Below are positions 55,124 to 64,000 of a DNA stretch of 64,000 bases, piece by piece (position 1 is the first letter of the stretch; every line of letters starts with the position of its first letter). Made by a program: the position numbers and the translations under genes. The DNA comes from UBA4656 sp002405525 (lineage in GTDB: Bacteria; Pseudomonadota; Gammaproteobacteria; Xanthomonadales; Ahniellaceae), in NCBI GenBank assembly GCA_036723735.1, contig DAIMGT010000014.1, positions 1 through 64,000 of the forward strand, written 5' to 3'. The notes beneath the pieces were generated by a model. The model was not told the origin of the DNA and searched no databases. It worked only from the letters and a program-made list of their open reading frames with translations.

Positions 55124-56821
55124 TCATCCCTCGATCGCCTCCGGCGTGGCGGCCGGCTGCCATGGCTTGTAGAACACGCGCTGCGAGGCCCAGAAAGCCA
55201 ACCGTTCGCGGCCGATCTTCGCGTTGTGGCGGATGTCGACCGGAAACCCCCAGTGCAGCACGAACTCGCGGATGCCGCGGCTGACCGCATGGCGTTCGCC
55301 CAGTTCGCGCAGTTCCGCCTTGATCGACGGCCACTCGTTGGTCCGCATGCGGTCGGCGAGCTCGACGCACAACACAGGCATCCGATCGTCGCGCGGGCCG
55401 ACGCCGACGAGGGCTGTGCGGCGCACGGCGGGATGCGCGTTGTAGATGCCCTCGATGGACTCGGTGTAGAGCGGGCCGCGGCGGGTGACCACGCGATGGC
55501 TCTTGCGCCCGCAGTACCAGAGCAGGCCATCCTCGTCGAAATAGCCGACGTCTCCCATGCGGTGCACGAGGCGTCCACGGTCACGGATCTTCGCCAGCCG
55601 CGTGGCCTCGTCGCGACCGAAATACCCGCGCGTGGCGCTGGGGCCGTCGACGGTGATCTCGCCGATCGTGCCCGGCGGCAGCACGAGATCGTCGGACCAC
55701 TCGGCGATCTCGCCGTCGTCGATGCGAATCACACGCACCGTATTGGCGGGCAGGGGGCGGCCGACACAGATCCCGCCGCCGGTGTCGGTGCGCGCGCGCA
55801 CGCGCAGGATCTCGCGGCCCTCGATCACCGCCACCGGCAGACACTCGGTGGCGCCGTAGGGCGTCCATACGGTCGCGTCCGCCGGCAGCATGCGGAAGGT
55901 GCGCTCGACCACGTCCGGATGCACCGGCGCGCCGGCCGACAGCACGCGGCGCAGGCGCGGCAGGCGCAGGTCGGCGGCTTCGGCGAAGCGCGTGAGGTTG
56001 TCGAGCAGCGCGGGCGAGCCGAACATGGTGGTGCAGCCGTGTTCCTCGATCGCGGCGACCAGCCGCCGCGGATCGGCGCTGCCCGGCCGCGTGGGATCCA
56101 TGTCGGGGATCACGCTGGTCATGCCGAGCCCGGGATCGAACAGCGCGAACGGCGGGAAGGTCGGCAGGTCGACCTCGCCCGGCGCGATGCCGAAGGCGTC
56201 GCGGAGCAGCGCCACTTGGGCGATGAAGTTGGCGTGCGTGTATTCCACGCCCTTGGGCACACCGGTGGAGCCGGAGGTGAACAGGATCGCGGCCAGCGCG
56301 TCGGCATCGGCCGATGGCCGCGCCGGTGGCGCCGTGCGGCCGCGCGCGCGCACCGCGTCGAGCGTGTGTCCGCCCCAGAACCAGGTGCGCGCGCCGACCG
56401 TGACGCGGGCTCGGATCGTGGCCTTGCCCCAGCCCAGCAGCACGCTCGCCGCCTGCGCCAGCGGGATGCCGATGAAGGCCTCCGGCCGCGCCTCGGCGAG
56501 GCAGGCCTTGAGCGCACCGCGGTCGATGCCGGGATCGACCAGCACCGGCACCGCGCCGGCCTTGAACAGGGCGAACATCAGCAGGAACAGCGGCTCGCCC
56601 GGGCGCACCATCAGCACCGTGCGCACGCCGGCGCCGATGCCTGACGCGGCAAGGCCGGCGGCGAGCCGCTCGCTGCCGCCGTCGAGCTCGCGGTAGCTCA
56701 GTTCGCGCCAGCGCGTCGCGCCGTCGGCCGCGCGGCAGACGGGGATGCGCATCGCGATCCGGTCGGGCGCGGCGCGCGCGGCTTCGCGCAGGGCGTCGGC
56801 GATGTTGGGGGCGTGGGTCAT
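55124..56821 (-). CDS. oleC: OleC, beta-lactone synthetase
   Basis: A 565-residue adenylate-forming enzyme. In the ole pathway it uses ATP to close the beta-hydroxyacid into a beta-lactone. The phosphate loop FTSGSTGVPKG, the A5 motif PYGATECLPVAV and the A7 block HRMGDVGYFDEDG are present, as is the end region IRHNAKIGRERLAFWA that holds the lid lysine. AMP-binding enzymes are common, but the neighbours oleA, oleB and oleD make OleC clear. Divergent from the TonB receptor gene. Confidence 0.92.
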   Translation of the reverse strand: MTHAPNIADALREAARAAPDRIAMRIPVCRAADGATRWRELSYRELDGGSERLAAGLAASGIGAGVRTVLMVRPGEPLFLLMFALFKAGAVPVLVDPGIDRGALKACLAEARPEAFIGIPLAQAASVLLGWGKATIRARVTVGARTWFWGGHTLDAVRARGRTAPPARPSADADALAAILFTSGSTGVPKGVEYTHANFIAQVALLRDAFGIAPGEVDLPTFPPFALFDPGLGMTSVIPDMDPTRPGSADPRRLVAAIEEHGCTTMFGSPALLDNLTRFAEAADLRLPRLRRVLSAGAPVHPDVVERTFRMLPADATVWTPYGATECLPVAVIEGREILRVRARTDTGGGICVGRPLPANTVRVIRIDDGEIAEWSDDLVLPPGTIGEITVDGPSATRGYFGRDEATRLAKIRDRGRLVHRMGDVGYFDEDGLLWYCGRKSHRVVTRRGPLYTESIEGIYNAHPAVRRTALVGVGPRDDRMPVLCVELADRMRTNEWPSIKAELRELGERHAVSRGIREFVLHWGFPVDIRHNAKIGRERLAFWASQRVFYKPWQPAATPEAIEG

Positions 56822-56997
56822 GCGGGCTCCAAGTCGAGAATCTTCCCACGCCGGCTGTCATCGCCGCGACACGCGCGCCGCATGGGAGCGCAACCGGCTG
56901 TCCATGCGGGCGTCATGGCGCGCGCCGAGCATTCGCGGCTCGCGCCGGACCTCGAGGCCGGGGCGCGCCCCGAACCCTACAAGACCAAGGAACCGCC

Positions 56998-59226
56998 ATG
57001 AAACCCATGCCGCGCACGCTTGCGCTCGCCATCCTCGCCGCGCTGGCCGCCCCCGCCGCGATGGCCGAACCCGCCGCCGAACCCGCCGCCGAAGCCGAAG
57101 CGCGCGAACTGGAGACGATTTCGGTTGTCGGCGAGGGCGAGACCCGCCAGGTGCAGCAGCTGTCCTACGAGGACCTGCGCGTGCTGCCGGCCGGCACCAG
57201 CCCGCTCAAGGTGCTGGCCAAGCTGCCCGGCGTGAACTTCCAGTCGGCCGATCCCTGGGGCGCCTACGAGTGGTCGGCGCGCCTGGGCATCCGCGGCTTC
57301 AACCAGAACCAGCTCGGCTTCACCCTCGACGGCGTGCCGCTGGGCGACATGTCCTACGGCAACTTCAACGGCCTGCACGTCAGCCGCGCGGTGATCTCGG
57401 AGAACCTCGGCCGCGCGGAACTCGCGCAGGGCTCGGGTTCGGTGGGCGCGGCCTCGACCAACAACCTCGGCGGCACGATCGAGTTCTTCAGCGCCGACCC
57501 GCTGCCCGACTACACCGCGCGCACCGCGTTCACGGTCGGCAGCGACAGCGCGCGCCGCGTGTTCGGCCGGCTCGACACCGGCATCAACGAGGGCTTCGGG
57601 ATGTATCTGTCCGCGTCGTGGTCCGACGCCGACAAGTGGAAGGGCTTCGGCCCGCAGGAGCAGACCCAGTTCAACGGCAAGTTCACCTGGGACATCGACG
57701 CCCTGCGCCTGACCGGCTACGTCGCCACCTCGCGCCGCGACGAGACCGATTACGCCGACCTGTCGCTGGAATCGGCCGATCGCCTCGGTTACGACTGGGA
57801 CAACTACGCGCGCGACTGGCAGCGCGCGATCGCCGCCGCCCGCGGGCAGTTCACCGGCGGGGTGGAGACGCTGGACGATGCGTACTACATCGCGCGCGGC
57901 CTGCGCGACGACAATCTCGCCTACCTTTCGCTCGACCTGCCGTCCGGCGATGCGTTCTCGCTGGCCGGCACCGCCTACATCCACACCAACGAGGGCCAGG
58001 GCCACTGGGCCACGCCGTATGCGCCGTCCTCGCCGAGCCTGCCGATCTCGATGCGCACCACCGAGTACGACATCGAGCGCATCGGCGGCCTCGGCCGCGC
58101 CAGCTTCGACTTCGGCATCCACCGCATCGAGGCCGGCTTCTGGGTCGAGAGCAACACCCACGGCTTGCAGCGCAACTTCTACGCGCTGTCGATCGACAAC
58201 CCGCCGGACGAGGGCTTCTTCTACCGCAACCCCGACGTGCGCGTGTTCCGCCAGCGCTTCGAGGTCGACACCCGCCAGCTGTACCTGACCGACCGCATCA
58301 CGCTGGCCGACGGCAACCTGCTGGTGGACCTCGGCTTCAAGGCGATCGACGTCGACGTCGAGGCGCGGCGCATCATCGGCACCCGCGCGCAGGGCGAGCT
58401 GGAGACCAAGGACAACTTCGTGCCGCAGGCCGGCGTGCGCTGGAAGTTCAGCGACGATGCCGAAGTGTTCGCCTCCTACGCGGAAAACCTCGGCGCGCTG
58501 CGCGCCGGCGTGAGCGGGCCGTTCTCGACCTCGCAGTCGGCCTTCGACCTGTTCGCCGACACCCTCGAGCCGGAGTCCTCGCGCACGCTGGAAGCCGGCG
58601 TGCGCTGGGTCGGCGACACGCTGGATGCCTCGGCCGCGCTGTACGCGGTCGACTTCGACGACCGCCTGCTGGGCATCTCGCGCTGCGCCGGCATCGTCGG
58701 CTGCCCGGGCGCCTTCGCCAACGTCGGCGAGGTGCGCTCGACCGGCGCCGAGCTCGCCGCGCAGTGGCGCGTGACGGAAGACTTCGACCTGTTCGGCTCG
58801 CTGTCCTACAACGACTCCGAGTACCGCTCCGATTACCTCGACGGCAACAACGTGGTGCCGGCCGACGGCAAGCAGGTGGTCGACGCCCCCGAAGTGCTGT
58901 TCGCGGGCGAAGCGACCTACCGCTGGGCCGGCTTCGATTTCCGGCTGGGCGTGAAGTACACCGACGAGCGCTTCATCACCTACCTCAACGACTCCAGGGT
59001 CGACGACTTCTGGGTGGTGGACGGCACCATCGGCTACGACTTCGGCCGCGTCGGCTTCGCCGAGACCCTGCGCGCGCAGTTCAACGTGTCGAACCTGCTC
59101 GACGAGGAGTACTTCGCCACCGTCGGCAGCAACGGCTTCGTGACCTCCGACCCCGACGGGCTCAACTACACCCTGCTGACCGGCGCGCCGCGGCAGGTGT
59201 TCCTGACCCTCGACGCCACGTTCTGA
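56998..59226 (+). CDS. TonB-dependent outer membrane receptor inside the ole cluster
   Basis: A 742-residue TonB-dependent receptor. Signal peptide 1-23, TonB box ISVVG near residue 42, plug domain (LPAGTSPLKVLAKLPGVNF, IRGFNQNQLGFTLDGVPLG), then a 22-strand barrel ending in the aromatic terminus LTLDATF recognised by the Bam machinery. AAGGA precedes ATG 56998. Ligand unknown. It lies on the opposite strand between oleC and oleB and is followed by a PhoD-like phosphodiesterase, so uptake of a phosphorylated or phosphate-ester compound is a fair guess. Confidence 0.94.
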   Translation: MKPMPRTLALAILAALAAPAAMAEPAAEPAAEAEARELETISVVGEGETRQVQQLSYEDLRVLPAGTSPLKVLAKLPGVNFQSADPWGAYEWSARLGIRGFNQNQLGFTLDGVPLGDMSYGNFNGLHVSRAVISENLGRAELAQGSGSVGAASTNNLGGTIEFFSADPLPDYTARTAFTVGSDSARRVFGRLDTGINEGFGMYLSASWSDADKWKGFGPQEQTQFNGKFTWDIDALRLTGYVATSRRDETDYADLSLESADRLGYDWDNYARDWQRAIAAARGQFTGGVETLDDAYYIARGLRDDNLAYLSLDLPSGDAFSLAGTAYIHTNEGQGHWATPYAPSSPSLPISMRTTEYDIERIGGLGRASFDFGIHRIEAGFWVESNTHGLQRNFYALSIDNPPDEGFFYRNPDVRVFRQRFEVDTRQLYLTDRITLADGNLLVDLGFKAIDVDVEARRIIGTRAQGELETKDNFVPQAGVRWKFSDDAEVFASYAENLGALRAGVSGPFSTSQSAFDLFADTLEPESSRTLEAGVRWVGDTLDASAALYAVDFDDRLLGISRCAGIVGCPGAFANVGEVRSTGAELAAQWRVTEDFDLFGSLSYNDSEYRSDYLDGNNVVPADGKQVVDAPEVLFAGEATYRWAGFDFRLGVKYTDERFITYLNDSRVDDFWVVDGTIGYDFGRVGFAETLRAQFNVSNLLDEEYFATVGSNGFVTSDPDGLNYTLLTGAPRQVFLTLDATF

Positions 59227-59329
59227 GCCGCTCCCCCGCGTCGTGGCTGCCACCGAGGGCGGTCCGGCGCACTTCCACCACCCCGCGGCGCCGCGACCCG
59301 GCGCCGCGCGCGTTTCCGGAGGATTCCCG

Positions 59330-60421
59330 ATGCGCCTGGTCGCCTTCGCGCTCGCCGTCCTGCTGCTTGCCCATGCGGCGCGCGCCGACGTGGTGCTGCC
59401 CGCCGACACGCTGCTGACCCGCGTCGCGTTCGGCTCCTGCGGCAAGGAGGACAAGCCGCAACCGATCTGGGACGCGGTGCTGGCGGCCAGGCCGCAGGCC
59501 TTCGTGTTCCTCGGCGACAACATCTACGGCGATACGCGCGACCCGGCGGTGCTGGCGGCGAAGTACGCGCGCCTGGGTGCGATCGAGGGTTTCGCGCGGC
59601 TGCGCGCGCAGGTGCCGCTGTTCGCCACCTGGGACGACCACGACTACGGCGAGAACGACGCCGGCGCCGAGTACCCGATGAAGGAGGCCAGCCGCGCCGC
59701 GTTCCTGCGCTTCTGGGGCGAACCCGCCGACTCGCCGCGCGTGCGTCGCGACGGCATCTACGACGCACGCGTGTTCGGCCCGCCCGGCAAGCGCGTGCAG
59801 CTGATCCTGCTCGACCTGCGCTGGAACCGCACGCCGATCACGGTCGATCCGCGCTGGGGCACCTACGAGGCCTACGAGCGCTGGGCGCGCCGCGAGGCGC
59901 GCCGGGCCCCGGACGCGCCGATGCCGGGCCCGTACGCACGCAATCCCGATCCGGCGGCGAGCATGCTGGGCGAGGCGCAGTGGGCATGGCTGGAAGCGCA
60001 GTTGCGCGAGCCGGCCGAGGTGCGCCTGATCGGCTCCAGCCTGCAGGTGCTGGCGGACTTCCCGGGCTGGGAAGCGTGGATCAACTATCCGCGCGACCAG
60101 GCGCGCCTGTTCGATGCGATCCGCCGCAGCGGCGCGCGCGGCGTGGTGTTCCTGTCTGGCGACACGCACTACGGGGAGCTGACCGTGCTCGACGCCAACG
60201 TGCCCTACCCGATGCACGACCTCACCAGCAGCGGGCTGACCGAGGAGTGGCATGTCGCGGTGCCGAATGCGCTGCGGGTGGGCGCGGCGCACCGGGTGGC
60301 GAACTTCGGGCTGGTCGAGGTCGATTGGGACGCACGACGCATCGCCCTGTCGCTGCGCGACGTCGACGGCGCGCAGCTGCTGCGCCGCGAGGTGCCGCTG
60401 GACACGCTCGCGCCGCGCTGA
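59330..60421 (+). CDS. PhoD-like exported phosphodiesterase/alkaline phosphatase
   Basis: A 363-residue secreted metallophosphoesterase of the PhoD type. Signal peptide 1-19, then the metal motifs FGSCGKED, FLGDNIYGD, WDDHDYGENDAG and SGDTHYGE, which bind the bimetal site and cleave phosphate esters. GGAGGA lies 6 nt upstream of ATG 59330. The TonB receptor ends 104 bp before, so the two are likely co-expressed and functionally linked. Confidence 0.93.
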   Translation: MRLVAFALAVLLLAHAARADVVLPADTLLTRVAFGSCGKEDKPQPIWDAVLAARPQAFVFLGDNIYGDTRDPAVLAAKYARLGAIEGFARLRAQVPLFATWDDHDYGENDAGAEYPMKEASRAAFLRFWGEPADSPRVRRDGIYDARVFGPPGKRVQLILLDLRWNRTPITVDPRWGTYEAYERWARREARRAPDAPMPGPYARNPDPAASMLGEAQWAWLEAQLREPAEVRLIGSSLQVLADFPGWEAWINYPRDQARLFDAIRRSGARGVVFLSGDTHYGELTVLDANVPYPMHDLTSSGLTEEWHVAVPNALRVGAAHRVANFGLVEVDWDARRIALSLRDVDGAQLLRREVPLDTLAPR

Positions 60422-60466
60422 GCGCCGGTGCCTGCCTGGCGGAAGCAAGCGTGCCGGAGCGGATGC

Positions 60467-60552
60467 GTGGGAGCGAGCACCGCTCGCGACCGCTGAATCG
60501 GCTTCTTGCCGCAACCTGCGAGGTGGCGGTCGCGAGCGGTGCTCGCTCCCAC
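60467..60552. repeat. paired REP-like element with 26-bp perfect arms
   Basis: Arms 60467-60492 and 60527-60552 are exact reverse complements, loop 34 nt. Each arm contains its own mini-hairpin, GCGAGC-ACC-GCTCGC, and begins GTGGGAGCGAGCACC, the YAG-type head common to extragenic REP elements of Xanthomonads and pseudomonads. It lies in the convergent gap between the PhoD-like gene and oleB. Confidence 0.8.
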
Positions 60553-60577
60553 AGGCTCGCTCGCGCCCGGCGGGCGC

Positions 60578-61483
60578 CTAGGGCAGCGGATTCGCGGCGA
60601 GGAAGCGGCGCACCTCGGGCACCAGACGCGCGTGCGCGTCTTCGAGCACGTAGTGGCCGGCATCCTCGTACGCGAAGCGCTGCGCGGCGGGGAAGCGGCG
60701 CACGAACTCGTCGTAGAAGGCGCGGTCGAACACGAAGTCGCGCAGGCCCCAGCCGAGCAGGATCGGCCGGTCGGCCAGCGCGTGCAGGCCGCGCCCGGTT
60801 TCCTCCACGATCGCCCACGCGGGGTCGCCGGGGCCCAGCGGGATGTCCTGCACGAAGCGCAGGGTCGCGATGCGGTGGGCCCAGGAATCGTAGGGCGCGG
60901 TGTACGCCGCGCGCACCTCGGCCGGCATCGGCTTCACGGTCGCCAACCGCGTGGCACCGCCGGCGAAGGCGTTGAAGCCGCGGATCAGCAGCGCGCCGAG
61001 CGCGCTGTCGCGGCCGAGTTTCAGCGCGAACGGCAGGCGCTGGCCCTTGGGATTGGGAAAGCCGCCGGTGTTCGTGATCACCAGGCGCGCGACGCGCTCG
61101 GGATGGCGCACCGCCCAGGCCAGGCCGATCATGCCGCCCCAGTCGTGCACCGCCAGCGTGAGCCCGTTCGGCGGCAGCCCGCGGTCGCGCACCAGGTGCT
61201 GGTAGAGCTGCTCGAGGTCGTCGATGCGCGAGGCGAGGGTGTAGCGGTAGCGGTCGTCGCCGGGCTTGTCGGACAGGCCCATGCCGATCCAGTCCGGCGC
61301 GATGCAGCGGTGGCGGTCGGCGAGCCCGTCGATCAGGTGCCGCCAGTACCACGACCACGAGGGGTTGCCGTGCAGCATCAGCACCGGTTCGCCGCTGCCG
61401 CGGTCGACGTAGTGCTGCACGAGCCGGTCGGCGCGCTCGAAGCGGCGCCCGGTGGCGCCCGGCCAGTCCGGCAAGCGGCTCAC
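60578..61483 (-). CDS. oleB: OleB, beta-lactone decarboxylase
   Basis: A 301-residue haloalkane-dehalogenase-like alpha/beta hydrolase that removes CO2 from the beta-lactone to give the cis-olefin. The nucleophile is Asp114 in VHDWGGMIG, the loop HGNPSWSWYWR gives the oxyanion residues, and GHYVLEDA holds the catalytic His. The dehalogenase resemblance is well known for OleB and does not imply halogen use. 22 bp after oleA on the same strand. Confidence 0.93.
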   Translation of the reverse strand: MSRLPDWPGATGRRFERADRLVQHYVDRGSGEPVLMLHGNPSWSWYWRHLIDGLADRHRCIAPDWIGMGLSDKPGDDRYRYTLASRIDDLEQLYQHLVRDRGLPPNGLTLAVHDWGGMIGLAWAVRHPERVARLVITNTGGFPNPKGQRLPFALKLGRDSALGALLIRGFNAFAGGATRLATVKPMPAEVRAAYTAPYDSWAHRIATLRFVQDIPLGPGDPAWAIVEETGRGLHALADRPILLGWGLRDFVFDRAFYDEFVRRFPAAQRFAYEDAGHYVLEDAHARLVPEVRRFLAANPLP

Positions 61484-61505
61484 GTTGAGTCGCGGCGCGG
61501 CTGGA

Positions 61506-62522
61506 CTACCAGACGACTTCGGCCATCGAGCAGTTCAGGCCCGACCCGATGCCGAGCAGGGCGACACGGCTGCCCTTCTTCAGGCGCCCGAGTTCCTTCA
61601 GCTTGGACAGCGCGATCGGCACCGAAGCCGGGCCCACGTTGCCGTACTCGGGGAACACGGTGAGCACTTTCTTCGGGTCGATGCCGAGCAGTTCGACCAG
61701 CGCGGCGGTGTGCACCTTGCTGACCTGGTGGATCACGAACTCGTCGAGTTCGCCCACCGCCCAGCCCATCGCCGCGCGCGCGGCCTGGAAGGTCTTGCCG
61801 GCGAGCTTGAGGCCCTCCACCAGCAGGGTGCGGGTGTCGGTGACCATGCGGTCCATGTTGCCGCGGCACAGGTGCGAGAAGTTGGTCGCCGCACGGGTCA
61901 CGCTGCCGAGGAAGCGATGGCCGTCGGGCAGCAGTTCGGCGCGCCCCATCACCATCGCGGCGGCGCCCGACCCCAGCGTGAGCGAGGCGAACTCGTTGCG
62001 GAAGTCGTCCGGCGTCACGTCCGGACGCAGCATGCGCGCGATGGTCTTCTCGGCGATCTCGTTGCTGGCCTCGCCGTTGACGATCAACGCGTACTCGATG
62101 TCGCCGCGCTCGATCATCCGCGCGGCGATGTCCATGCCGTTGAGGAAGCCGAGGCAGGCGTTACCGACGTCGAAGTTCTGGCAGGTGTCGGCCAGCCCGA
62201 GGTTGCCGTGCACGATCGAGGCCGTGCTGGGCTCGAGGTAGTCGCGCGAGACCGAGGTGTTGACCAGGATGCCGATCTTCTCGTGCGGCACGCCGCTCTC
62301 GGCGATCGCCTTCTGTGCGGCCAGGGTGGCCGCGTCCGAGGGCTGCACGGGACCGTCCCAGATGCGCCGCGCGCTGATGCCCGCCACATCCTCGAGGAGG
62401 TTGTCGCGGATGCCGAACCGCTCCAGGGTCGGCCCCAGTCGCTCCATGATGTCGGCCGAGGACAGGCGGATCGGCGCTTCGACATGGGCCACGGAGGCGA
62501 TGACGACGTGCTTGTAGAGCAT
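61506..62522 (-). CDS. oleA: OleA, thiolase-type acyl-CoA condensing enzyme
   Basis: A 338-residue condensing enzyme that joins two fatty acyl-CoAs head to head to form a 2-alkyl-3-oxoacid, the first step of long-chain olefin synthesis. It aligns by eye along its whole length with Xanthomonas OleA. The catalytic Cys123 (NACLGF), Glu97 (DYLEPSTAS), the His in VIHQVSKVHT and Asn in YGNVGPAS are present. Starts MLYKHVVIAS at ATG 62522. First gene of the ole set and likely its promoter-proximal gene. Confidence 0.95.
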   Translation of the reverse strand: MLYKHVVIASVAHVEAPIRLSSADIMERLGPTLERFGIRDNLLEDVAGISARRIWDGPVQPSDAATLAAQKAIAESGVPHEKIGILVNTSVSRDYLEPSTASIVHGNLGLADTCQNFDVGNACLGFLNGMDIAARMIERGDIEYALIVNGEASNEIAEKTIARMLRPDVTPDDFRNEFASLTLGSGAAAMVMGRAELLPDGHRFLGSVTRAATNFSHLCRGNMDRMVTDTRTLLVEGLKLAGKTFQAARAAMGWAVGELDEFVIHQVSKVHTAALVELLGIDPKKVLTVFPEYGNVGPASVPIALSKLKELGRLKKGSRVALLGIGSGLNCSMAEVVW

Positions 62523-62666
62523 GGGGCGGTCCCGGAGATGCGACGAGGCCGGCACGGTAACGGGAAGGCCGGGAGGCCGCAACCAAGCGCGCCGCGACGC
62601 CGGTCCGGGCGCGGTTCATCGGCGAGGGCGTAGTCTGGTTTCCCCGAACCGCCGGTCCCGCGCCGA

Positions 62667-64000
62667 ATGCACCGCCTCGCGATGCCCCGCACCATCCTGC
62701 TCGCCCTGCTGCTCGCCGCCACCGCACCCGCCGTGGCGCAACAGGGCGAGCAGTCCTGGCGCGCCACCACCGAGGGCGGCGCGGTGGTCGCCGCGCGCGT
62801 GCCGGCGGGCTGGCGCGCGGGCGATCCGCTGGTGGTGGTCAACCACGGCTACAACCTCGACATCGACGACGACCCCGACTTCGGCCCGCTGGTGGGCCTG
62901 CAGTTGCAGCAGGGCTTCGCGGTCGCGGCCAGCGGCTACCGCACGCGCGGCTGGGGTCCGTACGTGGCGATCGAGGACAACGCGCGGCTGCTGGCGGCGT
63001 TCGAGGCACGCTTCGGTCGCGCGGGCCCGGTCTACGCGGTGGGCGGCTCGATGGGTGGACTGGTCTCGCTGCGGATGGGCGAGGACTGGCGCTTCCGCGG
63101 CCGCATCGCCGGCGTCTACGCACTGTGCCCGCCGGCCGACGGCGCGCGGGCCTGGGATTCCGGCTTCGACCTGCGCATGGTCTACGACGCCACCTGCGCC
63201 GGGGTCGGCGGTGGCGAGCTGCTGACCGGCGATGCGCCGCTCGATTGGGCGATGAACCTCGCCGACATCCCGTTGCAGCTGGAACTGAGCGGGCGCAGCG
63301 ACCCCGCGGTGCGCACCGCCGCGCGCATCACGCAGTGCCTCGGCGTGACGTTGCCGCCGTTCCTGCGCACGTCCGCGCAGCGTGGCCGGCTGGCGCAGGT
63401 GCAGGCGCTCAGCGGCATCCAGGACGAGGATTTCCTGCTCACCAACCTCGCCTACGCCACCTTCGGTCTGGGGGAGGTGGTGCGCGCGCCGGACAAGGCG
63501 GCCGGTCTGAGTCCGTTCGACAACCGCTGGACCGCGTACGCGAGCGCGCTGCCACCGGCGGATGCCGCGGCCTCGGACATCGATGCGCGCGTGCGCCGGG
63601 TGGCCGCCGACCGCTTCGCGCGCTTGCGGCTGCTGGAGGTCTCCAACGCGCAGGGCTTCGGCGCCGCACCGGTGCTGAGCCTGCACACCAGCGGCGACGA
63701 ACTGGTCGCACCCTGGCACCAGCGGCAGTTGCGCAGCCGCTATCGCGGCGCGCCGCTGCCGCTCGGCGCGCCGGGCTTCGACACACCGGGCCTGGTGTCG
63801 GCGATCGTCACCGAGCAGGAACGCTCGCACTGCGGCTTCCGTCGCGCGGAGCTGGAAACCGGCTGGAACGCGCTGCGCCAGTGGGTGGCGGACGGACGCC
63901 GGCCGACGGTGGCCGATCTGCGCCAGCGGTGCCTGTCGAGCGGGGCGCCGGCGGCCGACTGCCGCATCGACGTCGCCGCCAGCGCGGATGCCGCGCTGCC
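62667..64000 (+). CDS. exported alpha/beta hydrolase, 3' end outside window
   Basis: An exported protein of at least 444 residues, cut by the right edge. Signal peptide (PRTILLALLLAATAPAVA) after ATG 62667, with ATG 62682 as an alternative. The core carries VVNHGYNLDID (oxyanion strand) and the nucleophile elbow GGSMGG with CxxxC-like pairs further on (LCPPADG, TCAGVGGG). A possible acid and His appear in SLHTSGDELVAPWH. Probably a secreted esterase or lipase. It is divergent from oleA. Confidence 0.85.
   Translation, partial: MHRLAMPRTILLALLLAATAPAVAQQGEQSWRATTEGGAVVAARVPAGWRAGDPLVVVNHGYNLDIDDDPDFGPLVGLQLQQGFAVAASGYRTRGWGPYVAIEDNARLLAAFEARFGRAGPVYAVGGSMGGLVSLRMGEDWRFRGRIAGVYALCPPADGARAWDSGFDLRMVYDATCAGVGGGELLTGDAPLDWAMNLADIPLQLELSGRSDPAVRTAARITQCLGVTLPPFLRTSAQRGRLAQVQALSGIQDEDFLLTNLAYATFGLGEVVRAPDKAAGLSPFDNRWTAYASALPPADAAASDIDARVRRVAADRFARLRLLEVSNAQGFGAAPVLSLHTSGDELVAPWHQRQLRSRYRGAPLPLGAPGFDTPGLVSAIVTEQERSHCGFRRAELETGWNALRQWVADGRRPTVADLRQRCLSSGAPAADCRIDVAASADAAL

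Noticed and set aside
60578..61483. Haloalkane dehalogenase
   Set aside because: OleB proteins share that fold and motif; the adjacent oleA and nearby oleC/oleD settle it.

Overview
The window is very GC-rich (about 70% by eye), densely coded DNA from a Gram-negative bacterium, most likely a gammaproteobacterium of the Xanthomonadales/Lysobacterales. Support comes from an oleA/oleB/oleC/oleD olefin set whose OleA resembles the Xanthomonas enzyme across its full length, from a ubiJ-ubiB pair, from an outer-membrane TonB receptor, and from TAGACT-type -10 boxes just upstream of several genes. A run of 10 Ns at 3119-3128 shows that this is a draft or metagenome assembly. Both window edges cut through genes.

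Layout. 0-5.3 kb (minus strand): a VWA lipoprotein cut by the left edge, an alpha/beta hydrolase, and bchD and bchI magnesium-chelatase-type subunits; bchD contains the assembly gap. 5.4-12.3 kb (plus): a membrane-fused hydrolase, an SDR, a UDP-sugar dehydrogenase/epimerase pair (tviB-like, CapI-like) and glmS, which together suit surface polysaccharide precursor supply. 12.3-14.6 kb (minus): a lower-GC island with brnT, brnA and a large unknown protein that may carry a HEPN motif. 15-19.4 kb: an FtsX-type permease, then an ArsR regulator paired with a cupin-DUF2867 fusion. 19.5-22.7 kb: an NAD-themed operon (NadM-Nudix, SPFH, NAD-kinase-like). 22.7-24 kb: arsR-arsI-arsN2 for organoarsenical resistance. 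24-27.7 kb: WYL regulator, DUF1579-like exported protein, GST, and a membrane protein.

27.9-32.2 kb holds a five-gene operon in which every junction is an ATGA overlap: thermostable-haemolysin/GNAT-like protein, AMP-ligase, haem-oxygenase-like diiron oxidase, SDR and an exported TPR-like protein. It looks like an uncharacterised acyl-processing pathway and is the best candidate here for an undescribed system. It is followed by a two-component pair, a Cys-rich copper-storage-like protein under a Crp/Fnr gene, an unknown Rossmann-like protein, and a serine hydrolase with a membrane tail (to 39.8 kb). 40-46.4 kb: DUF4124, DUF3297, a stand-alone ERCC4 nuclease, a fused indolepyruvate ferredoxin oxidoreductase and a VapBC-like pair. 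46.5-49.3 kb is scarred: an exported protein, a hydrolase and an HDAC-like gene are all truncated at visible junctions. 49.5-53.7 kb: ubiB-ubiJ and a dihaem peroxidase.

53.9-62.5 kb carries oleD, oleC, oleB and oleA on the minus strand, interrupted by an oppositely oriented TonB receptor and PhoD-like phosphodiesterase. A paired REP-type inverted repeat sits at the junction between the inserted pair and oleB. The right edge cuts an exported hydrolase. No rRNA, convincing tRNA, CRISPR array, transposase or prophage was found.
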